64,000 bases of DNA from Spirosoma luteum DSM 19990 (GCF_000374065.1 NZ_KB893267.1:191-64190); one strand, 5' to 3'. Counted from the first letter of the stretch, positions 1 to 9,920 are shown. Numbers and translations: made by a program. The notes: generated by a model from the sequence alone, not told the origin.

Positions 1-99
1 AATATCGCCCCGCAACACTTCGTACCGATACTTGGTGCTCCACACGATATGAGCCTGTAGTTGGTGAACACTATGACTACCTTTTCGTAGAGTTTGCAT
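1..99 (-). CDS. tnpA: IS200/IS605 family transposase TnpA, N-terminal part (cut by window edge)
   Basis: Reading the minus strand from the ATG at 97-99 gives 33 codons open to the window edge, beginning MQTLRKGSHSVHQLQAHIVW and continuing STKYRYEVLRGDI. This is the typical start of the small Y1 HUH transposase of IS200/IS605 elements, in which a HIVW-[ST]-KYR[YR] strand is near invariant. The HUH motif and catalytic tyrosine would lie beyond base 1, so activity cannot be judged. The family moves single-stranded DNA and recognises hairpins at the element ends, and one such hairpin lies just upstream (131-156). Confidence 0.85.
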   Translation of the reverse strand, partial: MQTLRKGSHSVHQLQAHIVWSTKYRYEVLRGDI

Positions 100-130
100 C
101 CCCAAATTTAGCCCACATTTGTAGAAGCTA

Positions 131-156
131 AAGCCTTGCCCTAAAGGGCATAGCTT
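131..156. mobile_element. Subterminal hairpin of the IS200-like element
   Basis: An imperfect hairpin (11-bp arms with two mismatches, loop TAAA; arms 131-141 and 146-156) lies about 30 bp upstream of the tnpA start. IS200/IS605 elements carry such subterminal hairpins, which the transposase binds. The exact element boundary, expected slightly outside the hairpin near 160-180, cannot be set from one end. Confidence 0.6.
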
Positions 157-270
157 GCACTAGCGTCTGAGACCAGTCAATTGGGTAGTCAGCTACCAGA
201 TGACTTGTTCTGTCTTTTACTGATTACCTGACTAACCAACGCACCAATTCACAGACTAACCAACTGAAGC

Positions 271-708
271 ATGCCTACCATTACTGCCCGCATTGAACGA
301 ACACCTTACGAAACGCACCTGACAACGGGTACGCAGGTTATTGTTGCCGACGAACCAGCCGACGTGGGCGGTGGAGATAAAGGTATGAAGCCGGGTGAGT
401 TACTGGCAGGTTCGCTGGCTGCCTGCACTGTTATGACCCTGCGGATGTATGCCGACCGAAAAAACTGGCCGCTCGATTCGGCCGTTGTCCATGTCGACTA
501 TACCAATGACCCGGTCACGAAGCGGTCTTTGTTCTCGATTCAACTCATTTTGAACGGCGACCTCGACCAGGAGCAACGCGCCCGTCTGCTCGAGATAGCC
601 GACCGCTGCCCCATACATCGACTCTTGCAGAATCCCATTGATTTTGATACCATTCTGGTCGATGATGCCCGACTGGGAGCCACCAGTAGTATTGAACTTA
701 TCAGCTGA
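271..708 (+). CDS. OsmC-family protein
   Basis: A 145-residue protein of the OsmC/YhfA fold. The helix around residues 40-62 contains the conserved cysteine (C52 in SLAACTVMTLRMYA) and the second cysteine is C113 in ADRCPIHR, the usual pair of OsmC-like thiol peroxidases that reduce organic hydroperoxides. It probably acts in the cytoplasm; no signal peptide is visible. The next gene (Fe-S/CDGSH protein) starts 20 bp after the stop on the same strand, so the two are probably co-transcribed as a redox unit. Many YhfA-type members have no demonstrated peroxidase activity, so the substrate is uncertain. Confidence 0.88.
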   Translation: MPTITARIERTPYETHLTTGTQVIVADEPADVGGGDKGMKPGELLAGSLAACTVMTLRMYADRKNWPLDSAVVHVDYTNDPVTKRSLFSIQLILNGDLDQEQRARLLEIADRCPIHRLLQNPIDFDTILVDDARLGATSSIELIS

Positions 709-727
709 TATAAACATCAAGACCACG

Positions 728-1162
728 ATGAGCGAAACGCCCGACATAACGAAAACCTATACCAACGGTGAAATTACCGTAGTCTGGAAACCCAGCGTCT
801 GCATTCATTCCAAAGTGTGCTGGACCCAGTTAAGCCAGGTATTCAACCCGAAAGAGCGGCCCTGGGTCAAAATGGACGGGGCCAGCACAGAACGCATTGC
901 CGAACAGGTAGACCGCTGCCCATCAAAAGCACTGAGTTATTACCGGAATGAAGACGGCATCAACTCCGAAGACGTACAGGCCGAAAGCCTTGTGGAGCCG
1001 GTACCTAACGGCTCTTTGCTGGTGTACGGTAACCTGCGCATAAAAGATGCCAGTGGACATGAAACCCGGAAAAACAAAGTCACTGCTTTTTGCCGGTGCG
1101 GAGCCAGCAGCAACAAACCCTACTGCGACGGCTCACACCTCAGGATTGGGTTTGTGGGCTAA
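728..1162 (+). CDS. Fe-S protein: divergent mono-cluster domain fused to CDGSH zinc-finger-like domain
   Basis: The ATG at 728 gives 144 residues; the reading frame stays open upstream to 638 but would then overlap the OsmC gene. Residues about 10-75 resemble the divergent 4Fe-4S mono-cluster domain of the YjdI type, with C25, C31 and C64. Residues about 95-140 form a CDGSH iron-sulfur domain with CxC at 122/124, C133 and H137 (YCDGSH), the 3Cys-1His ligand set for a 2Fe-2S cluster. The two-domain arrangement is common in bacteria and its physiological role is poorly known; electron transfer or redox sensing is likely. It lies directly downstream of osmC-like. Confidence 0.88.
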   Translation: MSETPDITKTYTNGEITVVWKPSVCIHSKVCWTQLSQVFNPKERPWVKMDGASTERIAEQVDRCPSKALSYYRNEDGINSEDVQAESLVEPVPNGSLLVYGNLRIKDASGHETRKNKVTAFCRCGASSNKPYCDGSHLRIGFVG

Positions 1163-1175
1163 CGGTTTGTTCGGG

Positions 1176-2525
1176 TCACTTTGGAAGCATCGAACTAATA
1201 TCTGAGCCACGCGTGGGATAGGCAAACAGTGTTTCGCCTAATTCCGTTGCCGGTATGCCGTACTTTATTGCCAGTGTGAACAGGTTGATGAGTTCATCAC
1301 TGCCCGCTCCCAGTAGATGTGCCCCTACCAGCTGCCCGCTTTTTTTGTCAACGAGCGTCTTAAACCCACTGAACGGTTCACCAATCCGTTGGCTGGTGTA
1401 CCAGTCGGACGTCTCCTGAACCGTTACCGTCACTGAAAGTTTTTCTTCTTTGGCTTCCTTTTCCGTCAGGCCAACGGAAGCCAGCATTGGCACCGTAAAC
1501 ACAGCCGACGGAATGGGATTATCGGTGAAGGTTTGCTTGTTCCCATTTAGAATATTTTCGGCCACAATTCGTCCTTCGTACGAGGCCAGGGGCGTAAGAG
1601 GCAGCCCCTTATTAGAGACGTCCCCACAGGCATAAATGGCCGGGTTCGACTCACTCTGGAGGTATTTATTAACCACAATGCCTTTTTTATCGACGGTAAC
1701 GCTGGCTTCCCCCAAATCCAGTTCCGCTACATCGGCCACGCGTCCGGCTCCGTGAACCGCCATCATTGCCGAAACCGTATGGGACTTACCTTTTTGCTCG
1801 TAATGAACTGTTAGTTCACCCTCCCGGCCTGCTACAGCCGTTACTTTGGCGTTGAAAATAAACTTGATGCCAACAGCCTTTAACGCTTTCACCAGCAGAC
1901 CAACCAAATCAGCATCGAAGTTTTCGAGGGGTCGTTTCCCCTGATGAATGACAGTCACTTTGGCCCCCGCCCGGGCGGCAATGTGGGCAAATTCCATCGA
2001 AATATAGCCCCCGCCAATCAGCACAACTTTTTTGGGTAACTGGGGTATATCCAGGAAGCCGGTACTATCCGTCAGCAGTTCTTCGCCAGGAATAGCAAGC
2101 GGTTGTGGTCGCTGTCCGGTGGCAATAACGATGTGGCTGGCCTGCAACGTTTCACCCCCTACGCTGATGGTATTTTTGGTCAGGAACGTGGCCGTACCGT
2201 GAAACGTCGTGATGCCCTGTTTGGCAAATTGAGCTTCGGTGTCTTCCGGAATATCGTCCGTAAAGGTTTTCTTGAACTGCATCAGGTCTGGCCAGGTAAT
2301 GACAGCTTTTGATTTGAGGCCATTTCCCAGCATCTGCTCCACCCGGTCTACCAGTTCCGCGGCTCCCACCAGAACCTTTTTGGGGTCGCAACCCCGCTGG
2401 GAGCAGGTGCCCCCAAACGGTTGCTTATCAATAATGGCTACGGTTTTACCCGCCTTCCGAACGGTTTGGGCCACTGTTTTCCCGGCCGAACCCGTCCCGA
2501 TAACTATAAGATCGAATGATTGCAT
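1176..2525 (-). CDS. FAD/NAD(P)-dependent pyridine nucleotide-disulfide oxidoreductase-like protein
   Basis: A 449-residue flavoprotein with the class I disulfide reductase layout: FAD-binding GTGSAG at residues 10-15, redox-active pair C41 and C46 in GGTCSQRGCDPKK, an NAD(P)-binding GGGYIS near residue 170, an ACGDVSNKG FAD site, and the dimerisation domain from about residue 335. It would reduce a disulfide or quinone substrate using NAD(P)H. The C-terminus reads FAYPTRGSDISSML where glutathione, lipoamide and mercuric reductases have an HPT/HAHPT..E motif, so the usual His-Glu acid/base pair is missing. Ordinary glutathione reductase chemistry should therefore not be assumed. It converges with the preceding Fe-S gene, with 13 bp between the stops. 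Confidence 0.85.
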   Translation of the reverse strand: MQSFDLIVIGTGSAGKTVAQTVRKAGKTVAIIDKQPFGGTCSQRGCDPKKVLVGAAELVDRVEQMLGNGLKSKAVITWPDLMQFKKTFTDDIPEDTEAQFAKQGITTFHGTATFLTKNTISVGGETLQASHIVIATGQRPQPLAIPGEELLTDSTGFLDIPQLPKKVVLIGGGYISMEFAHIAARAGAKVTVIHQGKRPLENFDADLVGLLVKALKAVGIKFIFNAKVTAVAGREGELTVHYEQKGKSHTVSAMMAVHGAGRVADVAELDLGEASVTVDKKGIVVNKYLQSESNPAIYACGDVSNKGLPLTPLASYEGRIVAENILNGNKQTFTDNPIPSAVFTVPMLASVGLTEKEAKEEKLSVTVTVQETSDWYTSQRIGEPFSGFKTLVDKKSGQLVGAHLLGAGSDELINLFTLAIKYGIPATELGETLFAYPTRGSDISSMLPK

Positions 2526-2751
2526 GTTCAGTAATACGTAATGAATGGTCAGCCTTATAACCAGCGACTGAACGGACAGGTTATAAAAACGACTGATTCT
2601 TTTCGTCGACGTATTTTATTGAACGCGTTGCGCAGCTAATCTATAAAAGGCCGACCGCGTGTTCGTTGTTGAACGAGTCAGCTTTTGCGGACAAGCTCAA
2701 TCTTCTTCCGGGCGGACAGGTCGGCAAAAATCCAAGGAAACACGCACCGGA

Positions 2752-3024
2752 CTACGCCAGTTTACTGGTCAATTCATTGATAATATGGCTGTACCGGGTT
2801 GGGAAAAACTGCGGCTTCAACGGAATGCTCTGGTCCTTAACGTGTAGCGTGTACTCGTCCGGGGCAACGTAAATTGTGGCAAACTCGCCGAACTCGGGGG
2901 AGCCGTGCGCTTTGAGTTCATCCAGCAAGGCAGCCAGGTCATCTTTGCTCAGGTCGGCCTCCGTTTCGGCCCGCAGGGTCCGGTCGCCTTCGCGTTTGGT
3001 AAGGGTGAACGTAGTTTGTGGCAT
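2752..3024 (-). CDS. Hypothetical protein, 90 aa
   Basis: A 90-residue protein starting MPQTTFTLTKREGDRTL, with alternating polar beta-type segments and a short acidic helix around residues 24-40 (LSKDDLAALLDELKAH). No signal peptide, membrane segment or metal-binding motif is visible and I do not recognise a family. Codon use and GC match the neighbours, which favours a real gene. It lies alone on the minus strand, downstream of the ATP-grasp genes and 140 bp from them, so a shared transcript is possible but not shown. Confidence 0.6.
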   Translation of the reverse strand: MPQTTFTLTKREGDRTLRAETEADLSKDDLAALLDELKAHGSPEFGEFATIYVAPDEYTLHVKDQSIPLKPQFFPTRYSHIINELTSKLA

Positions 3025-3166
3025 CTGGGTTAGCTGGTTAAATAAGAGAACGATGCAGGGAGAACGGTAAAAAAGAGGTACACTACTGCTAATTAGCAGA
3101 GAAAATTTACTGATTGCGCCTGCTTCTTACACCGTTCCAACTGCGTCTTTCGTTCCCATTTTTCGT

Positions 3167-4129
3167 TTACAAATTCCAAACGCGCCGGTAGTAATTATCG
3201 TGCCCGGAGAGGTATTCGGCCAGCCAGGCAGCAACGGGCTGGCTGGTGTACGATTCGTAATAAGTATAGGCCGGGCAGGGGTTTACTTCAAAACAATATA
3301 CCTCCCCCGTTGGGCTAATCCGCAGGTCGATGCCCGAAAAATTCAAGCTCAGTGCCTGTGACAAACTTACGCAGTTAGCCGCCACATCGGCCTCCAGTTC
3401 GTAGGGAGTCAACGTGGCCGATTCGCCGGTTTGCTGGAGGGCATAGCGGTAATCGGTAGCCTGCGCCGTAATGCGCGTGGCCAGGACCAGTTCGCCAATA
3501 ACGTGTACCCGCACATCGAAGCCATCTACCTACTCCTGAAATTGCACTGGACAATGGCGGATGAGGACTAATTTTTCGGCATCCGTTCGGGGGTTCCAGG
3601 CTTGAACGATGGACCGCACCCCACTAATGGACTTATAAATAACCCGATTTTTATGGCGTTCACAGAAATCCGTCACCAGGTCTGGATTGTTCGTAATCAG
3701 CGTATCGGGCGTCAAAAAACCGTGTTGCTGGATGAACTGCGCCTGATACGGTTTTGAGTTATTGGAAGCCATCGCCGGCATACTATTGACCAACCGGCAT
3801 CCCGACCATTCGGCCCACACACTCAGGTGCTGCATCAACCGCCGGGTGTGTATCCGCAGCGGGTCGTCGGCGGAAAGCTGCTGAAATTCAGGCAGCACCT
3901 CATCGTCCACCAAACGCAGGTAAACCCCGGTTATTTCAGTCAGCGGGTAGGCTTGCCCCTGGTAGGTGAGGGTGCCGCCCAGGTTACCAACAGTATCTAT
4001 CGTCAGTTTTAAATCGGTTTCGGCAAAGTGACGCTGACTAACCGCCACATACGGCTGCCCAAGTACGTCGAGTTCATCAAGCAAACGCCGGATGGGCGAT
4101 TCGCTCGGTATGCCCCAGGTCAGAACCAT
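3167..4129 (-). pseudogene. ATP-grasp (RimK/MvdD-like) ligase interrupted by one in-frame amber codon
   Basis: One reading frame of 320 codons encodes a full ATP-grasp protein, but codon 200 is TAG (3530-3532). The 199 residues before it carry the pre-ATP-grasp region and the lysine-containing strand (RVIYKSISGVRS); they end HCPVQFQE. The frame then continues VDGFDVRVHVIGELV and finishes with the Mg-binding strand FEVNPCPAYTYY. Homologous enzymes usually read QEY[VI]xGxDVRVHV here, so the stop probably replaces a Tyr codon by a single base change. ATP-grasp ligases of this branch join carboxylates to amines, including in peptide-modifying (graspetide) systems. The start overlaps the upstream gene by 53 bp, which implies coupled translation. 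Confidence 0.8.
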
Positions 4130-4841
4130 TGGTCGTTCGGTTTAGGAGGAGATGAATCAGTTCATCACCATAGTGGTGGAAAGTGGGAAACACCGTTGCC
4201 CCTACGAATACGCAGGTGGCATCCTGCCGCATAAAATGTAGTTCGAGCAGGTTAGCCCCGCTCTGCTGGGCCAGGGTAAGACAGGCTTCGGCCGTTATGC
4301 CCGGTGGCACACTTCCCAGCAGTTGACCATCCAGTACCAGCACACGCGCATCGGGTATAGCAGGCCCAACAGACTGAGGGCTTTCGGGCGGGGGCCATTC
4401 TGGCGGAATGGGCAAACCAGCCCGCGCGGCCAGCAGTTGGCACTCGGCGGGTGCCAGATGCCGCCCTCCCAGCGAGACGGGCGTGGGCGGATTGTATAAC
4501 CGGTCGGCTCCCAGCGTATGCAACAGGCTCAGGTACAAGGCATTGATTTCCTGTGAAACATACTGGTATTGACGAGGGTCGGTTTGTTTCCAAACAACCG
4601 GATCGAGGTGATACAACCGATTGATAACGATTGACACATCGTCCTTTTCAATACGCCGGCCATTTTGCAGGGTAATCGAAAAATCATTGCCCTCCCGCCC
4701 AAGCGTATGCCTGACCTCACGGGCAAACAGCAATTCGTCCATACTAAGGATCAGTACGGGCCTGTCGGGGTCAGTCTGCCGCAGCCGCTGGCACAACCAA
4801 ACCGCATCAACATCCTGCAAATGGCAGAGAATTAGAAGCAT
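4077..4841 (-). CDS. Degenerate ATP-grasp-like partner protein
   Basis: A 254-residue protein. Its N-terminal half resembles the pre-ATP-grasp domain of the next gene, e.g. IVINRLYHLDPVVW against ITGVYLRLVDDEVLP. The middle resembles the ATP-grasp lid region (ISQEINALYLSLL, then NPPTPVSLGGRHLAPAE). It ends soon after LLELHFMRQDATCVFVG and lacks the DxRxxV and ExNxxP Mg-binding strands, so it cannot be a complete ligase. Its 3' end overlaps the intact-family ATP-grasp gene by 53 bp. The tight coupling suggests a heteromeric pair in which this subunit recognises substrate, comparable to paired ATP-grasp proteins in microviridin-type clusters. That comparison is an inference. Confidence 0.6.
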   Translation of the reverse strand: MLLILCHLQDVDAVWLCQRLRQTDPDRPVLILSMDELLFAREVRHTLGREGNDFSITLQNGRRIEKDDVSIVINRLYHLDPVVWKQTDPRQYQYVSQEINALYLSLLHTLGADRLYNPPTPVSLGGRHLAPAECQLLAARAGLPIPPEWPPPESPQSVGPAIPDARVLVLDGQLLGSVPPGITAEACLTLAQQSGANLLELHFMRQDATCVFVGATVFPTFHHYGDELIHLLLNRTTNGSDLGHTERIAHPAFA

Positions 4842-4856
4842 AAGCGTTTTCAGTTT

Positions 4857-4940
4857 ACGGTTTATGGTTTTCAGTGAAGTTCAGCAAACGGGGGGGGCAT
4901 TTCTCCTGACCGCTCTGCGCAGCTGAAAACCATAAACCGT
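4857..4940. repeat. Intergenic inverted repeat, 18-bp perfect arms
   Basis: Arms 4857-4874 and 4923-4940 are perfect reverse complements (ACGGTTTATGGTTTTCAG). The 48-bp spacer includes a run of eight G. It fills the gap between the S8 peptidase and the ATP-grasp-like gene. The same TTTACGGTTTATGG-type wording recurs around 53896-53995 and, more weakly, near 42917, so it belongs to a dispersed intergenic repeat family. A stem in the transcript could separate or tune the S8 and ATP-grasp parts of the message. Confidence 0.7.
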
Positions 4941-4944
4941 CTGT

Positions 4945-6711
4945 TTATCGGGCTGCGTTGTCGTGATTCATTTTGTTCATCATGGCATCGTTGGCTTCTT
5001 TGGTGAGTTGGTCGGCTACGCTCTGCCCGGACTGTAAATCGTCTTCGTTAGACAGCGCTCCCTGGCTTAGATCAGGGCGCATGTCGGTGCTGATAAAGGT
5101 ATCCAGCGTTTGTACGTACGCTTCGAGTTGAGCAACCCGGCTGGCCAGATCACCACTCTCTGCTCCGGATGATTCCATCGACTGACCCGGTATAACTGGG
5201 TTGCGAATGGGGTCACGAAACGGGTCTGGTAGAGGAATCGGACCTTCCGGAACGCGCTTTATTACGTCGCGCAGGTCTTTCAGTCGTTTGTTCTCGAACA
5301 ATTCGAGTTTCTCGTTTTTTGTTTCTTTAATCTCGTTCTTTTCAAGTTTAATTTCTTTAATTTCCTTTTTTTCGATCTTCTCGATTTTAGCCTCTTTGAT
5401 AAGCAATTTCGTGAGCCGGTCGTAAGCCCGTTTGGCCCCGATGATACCCGCTCCCGAATGCTGATCCCAGCCAGCCGGGCCAATGTCTTTGGCCGTAGCA
5501 ATCAGGGCTGCTTTGATGCTGTTGTGTGTTGCCGACGGCTTAGCCTGCTTGAGCAGGGCGCACACACCAGCCGCAATTGGCGTGGCAGCCGATGTACCAC
5601 TGTCGGACGTGAAGTAGCCCGTGAAGTGGGTAATACTGCAAAAATCGGGTTTGTGCGGGTCGAGGGAAGCGGGGCCCTGGCTACTGTACCCTACAAACTG
5701 CTCGTTTTTGTTGACAGCTCCTACCGTCATCACCCGCGGGTGGCCATTGGCACCCCAAATGCTATTACCAGGGCCACTGGTGGCGCAACGCCCGTCGGGG
5801 CAGGTATCCCCGCAGTTACCAGCCGCGAACAGTACGATAATACCCTCGTCGATTGCCTCGACCACTTTACGGGTGAATGGGTGGTTGGGATTGCTGGCGT
5901 AATCGGGTGCGGAAGCCGTGTTAAAAATGCCCCAGCTATTGGTCAGTATGTGCGGTGTGCCATTGAGCCGGTGCTGGTTGATGGCCCATTGAAACGCCTG
6001 AAGTGCGTTGGAAACAACGCCTACCGTAGAGGAGGCATCGGCAATGCGCAGGTCGTAAATGCGGCAGTTGGGCGCCATACCCAGCACATCGGTCGAACAC
6101 ATATTGCCATGATAACTCCACGATGCCCCCCGCGTGCCCCAGTTAGCCGTGGGCCAGCCCCCAATCACGTTATTGATGGTACGGGTTGGGGTTTCACCCG
6201 CTGCTAATGGTCGGCCGGTGGCGGTAATCCCCCCATCTACAACGCCTACTACAATCCCTTCCCCCCGCCTACCGGCACTCCATATCTGATTGACGCCTAA
6301 GTAATTGGCCACATCGGTAATGATGCCTTTTGGTGTGGTCGGCGAGCAATCGCAGGGGGGTATGGGGCAGGCAATGGGTTCAATGATCGGGTCTGACCAG
6401 ATCTCAACCACATTCGGATTAGCCATTGCTTCCTTGCGCTGGGCATCCGTCAGGGATGATTTCACCACGATGTGTTCGTTATCTTCGCCGGCGGCCAGCA
6501 TTTCCATCCGTTGCGTGTTTGACGGCCTTACGGGCACCGGACTAAAGTCGGAGTCGATAACGAAGCCCATCGTAGAGGCAAGTGTACCGGCCCGCACAGC
6601 GGCTCCCAGCATAGATTCGGCCTGAGGTACCCGCATCTCAATCAGAACACTCTGGCTCTGTGCGCTCGACGATTCATCCGTTGGCGCCGTAGTTTTGGTT
6701 TGCTTTTTCAT
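4945..6711 (-). CDS. S8 (subtilisin-like) serine peptidase, probably cytosolic, with charged C-terminal coiled coil
   Basis: The ATG at 6711 gives 588 residues beginning MKKQTKTTAP; an in-frame upstream extension has no supporting feature. The catalytic triad is D159 (VVGVVDGGI), H201 (SYHGNMCSTD) and S374 (SGTSAATP), with an oxyanion asparagine in AAGN near 299. There is no signal peptide, so it probably acts in the cytoplasm. Residues about 1-125 form an N-terminal domain ending in a Cys-rich C115-x4-C-x-C stretch. Residues about 418-465 are an almost pure Lys/Glu/Ile coiled coil, followed by a Pro-rich linker and a second helical segment near 520. It heads the minus-strand group with the two ATP-grasp genes, 103 bp away. 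Confidence 0.85.
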   Translation of the reverse strand: MKKQTKTTAPTDESSSAQSQSVLIEMRVPQAESMLGAAVRAGTLASTMGFVIDSDFSPVPVRPSNTQRMEMLAAGEDNEHIVVKSSLTDAQRKEAMANPNVVEIWSDPIIEPIACPIPPCDCSPTTPKGIITDVANYLGVNQIWSAGRRGEGIVVGVVDGGITATGRPLAAGETPTRTINNVIGGWPTANWGTRGASWSYHGNMCSTDVLGMAPNCRIYDLRIADASSTVGVVSNALQAFQWAINQHRLNGTPHILTNSWGIFNTASAPDYASNPNHPFTRKVVEAIDEGIIVLFAAGNCGDTCPDGRCATSGPGNSIWGANGHPRVMTVGAVNKNEQFVGYSSQGPASLDPHKPDFCSITHFTGYFTSDSGTSAATPIAAGVCALLKQAKPSATHNSIKAALIATAKDIGPAGWDQHSGAGIIGAKRAYDRLTKLLIKEAKIEKIEKKEIKEIKLEKNEIKETKNEKLELFENKRLKDLRDVIKRVPEGPIPLPDPFRDPIRNPVIPGQSMESSGAESGDLASRVAQLEAYVQTLDTFISTDMRPDLSQGALSNEDDLQSGQSVADQLTKEANDAMMNKMNHDNAAR

Positions 6712-7017
6712 TGGGCAATGATGTGTTAACGGGTTTATAGCCGTGAGCGGAATGCCCCGGCTAGTACGAAAATAAGGTGTGCCCAATGTCGATTATTCGT
6801 TAAACTGAGCGAACGGTCAACGCACATTATTTAATGGTAAATTCATATTAATTAATCAATTAGTACCTAAAAAGCACAGTTCCTGCCTGCATTATCAATA
6901 AGTGAAACAACGGCCTGTTACCGGCTAACCGGTTCATATATCGGTACATTCGGCCTGTTCGTTCCAATTCTGAATAGTATCTAATCAAAATTACCTGTTG
7001 TACCGCAATTTATGGGT

Positions 7018-7271
7018 ATGAACAAATGGCTCGCCATCCTGGCTATTCATGGCCTGGGCTGTATCCTGTTCCTGCCCTGCCTTACCTCTCCGCCAACGAT
7101 GGCCTGAGCAAACTGGCCGAGTTGCCGTGCAATCCGCACGAACAGCAGAATATGCTTTCCTACGCACTGGTAATCCTGTTTTTTTACCTTGACTATTTTG
7201 TCCTGATTCCCCGGTTTTATTTTCGTAAACAGTATGCTTCGCCGGAAACAGGCACACCAGAACTCGAGTGA
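7018..7271 (+). pseudogene. Remnant of a LytS-type histidine kinase N-terminus (frameshifted, truncated)
   Basis: From the ATG at 7018 the frame reads MNKWLAILAIHGLGCILFLP and stops after about 29 codons. A second frame, entered near 7075, continues ANDGLSKLAEL, a membrane segment (MLSYALVILFFYLDYFVLIP) and RFYFRKQY, then ends at 7271. Together these match the usual first two membrane helices of Bacteroidota LytS/YehU-type sensor kinases, with one base lost near 7075 and everything after the second helix missing. I see no HisKA or ATPase domain. The call is from sequence pattern only; a small unrelated membrane protein in the second frame is the alternative. Confidence 0.5.
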
Positions 7272-7312
7272 TCGCTAATCCAGAGCGGTTCCACCCTAAA
7301 CCAAAAGCAAAA

Positions 7313-8017
7313 ATGGATACATTAACGCAGGCCCAACTCTACCTTTCCGATCAACGCGGGTGTTCGCAAACTGACTTCTTTCGCAGTTACCATGTATTCA
7401 ATTTTGGGCTGTACACCGCCGAAGCCCGCGAACCCTTCGGCACGTTGCGGGTGCTGAATGATAATTCCCTCACAGCCGGGCGTGGGGTAACAATGCGGGT
7501 GGAACAGCCTACGGATGTACTCATTCTACCGCTTTTGGGAGGACTGGAGTACAAAAGCACGATAGGCAATGGCTTCCTGGAAACCGGACAGGCGCAGCTT
7601 TTTTCGTTGAGCAGCGGCATGGACTACACCATCAACAATCCCTACGAAACAGAATCCATTAATTATCTGGAAATATGGCTCACGAATTCCTCACCCGCCT
7701 TTACGCCCACTATTACCCAGATGCCTGTTGACTTAACCGTTGACAACAAACTCCTGTCCCTCTTTCCACTCAACGATGCTGATTCCCAAGGCCAGGGGTT
7801 CATTGGTCGGTACGCTGGTCGGGCGGAGGATAATTACCATCTCCGACAGCTCGAAAACGGTGTATTCGTGTTTGTGCTGAGCGGTGCTTTTGAGGTGCAG
7901 AATCGGCTGCTGCACCAGTGGGATGGCCTAAGCCTGACGAACGTACATAATGGTGAAGTCGACTTCGAAGCGTTGTCAACTGATGCCGTGTTGCTATTAC
8001 TAGGCGTTCCGCAGTGA
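7313..8017 (+). CDS. Pirin-like bicupin protein
   Basis: The ATG at 7313 gives 234 residues (MDTLTQAQLYLSDQRG); the open frame extends to 7268 but without homology-like sequence. The pattern is that of YhaK/pirin-type double beta-barrels: SYHVFNFG near residue 20, then repeated beta strands, with a second cupin barrel from about residue 150. The usual pirin metal motif HPHRGFET is not present: the region reads NSLTAGRGVTMRVEQPTDVLI, so metal binding and quercetinase activity are doubtful. A bidirectional terminator follows at 8201. The role is unknown. Confidence 0.65.
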   Translation: MDTLTQAQLYLSDQRGCSQTDFFRSYHVFNFGLYTAEAREPFGTLRVLNDNSLTAGRGVTMRVEQPTDVLILPLLGGLEYKSTIGNGFLETGQAQLFSLSSGMDYTINNPYETESINYLEIWLTNSSPAFTPTITQMPVDLTVDNKLLSLFPLNDADSQGQGFIGRYAGRAEDNYHLRQLENGVFVFVLSGAFEVQNRLLHQWDGLSLTNVHNGEVDFEALSTDAVLLLLGVPQ

Positions 8018-8200
8018 GGCACTGGGAAATGGAACTGAGCTAGTTCCAACAAGATCCATCAGTCTTCGGGGATATTACCGGGTCGATTTCACCTGACTAT
8101 CTCTCCGCTCATCCGTAAGCTCATATCTCGTTGTCAGGCCTATCCACGCCCGAACTTATCGCTGCGCATTATGTCCGGGAGAGGCAAGGTAAATACAAAA

Positions 8201-8236
8201 AAGCCGCGTCAGGAATTAACTGACGCGGCTTTTTTA
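8201..8236. terminator. Bidirectional rho-independent terminator
   Basis: Perfect 12-bp arms (AAGCCGCGTCAG, 8201-8212, with 8220-8231) and a 7-nt loop. There are T-rich stretches on both sides (TTTTTA on plus, TTTTTTG on minus). It lies between the converging pirin-like and ABC-F genes and can serve both. Confidence 0.9.
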
Positions 8237-8252
8237 TTCCTTTTTCCATTGC

Positions 8253-9899
<1,647 letters not shown>

Positions 9900-9912
9900 T
9901 CAGATTAAGCCG

Positions 9913-9920
9913 CAAAGGTA
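9913..9920 (-). promoter_or_regulatory. Bacteroidota-type -7 box for the ABC-F gene
   Basis: On the minus strand the bases read TACCTTTG, an exact match to the TAnnTTTG -7 consensus known for Bacteroidota sigma factors. It is placed to start transcription about 20 bp before the ATG at 9884. The -33 TTTG element is not clear. Confidence 0.55.

Noticed and set aside
5458-6207. 249-codon plus-strand open frame
   Set aside because: It lies antisense inside the S8 peptidase gene, whose catalytic motifs read in the minus frame; it is a high-GC shadow.
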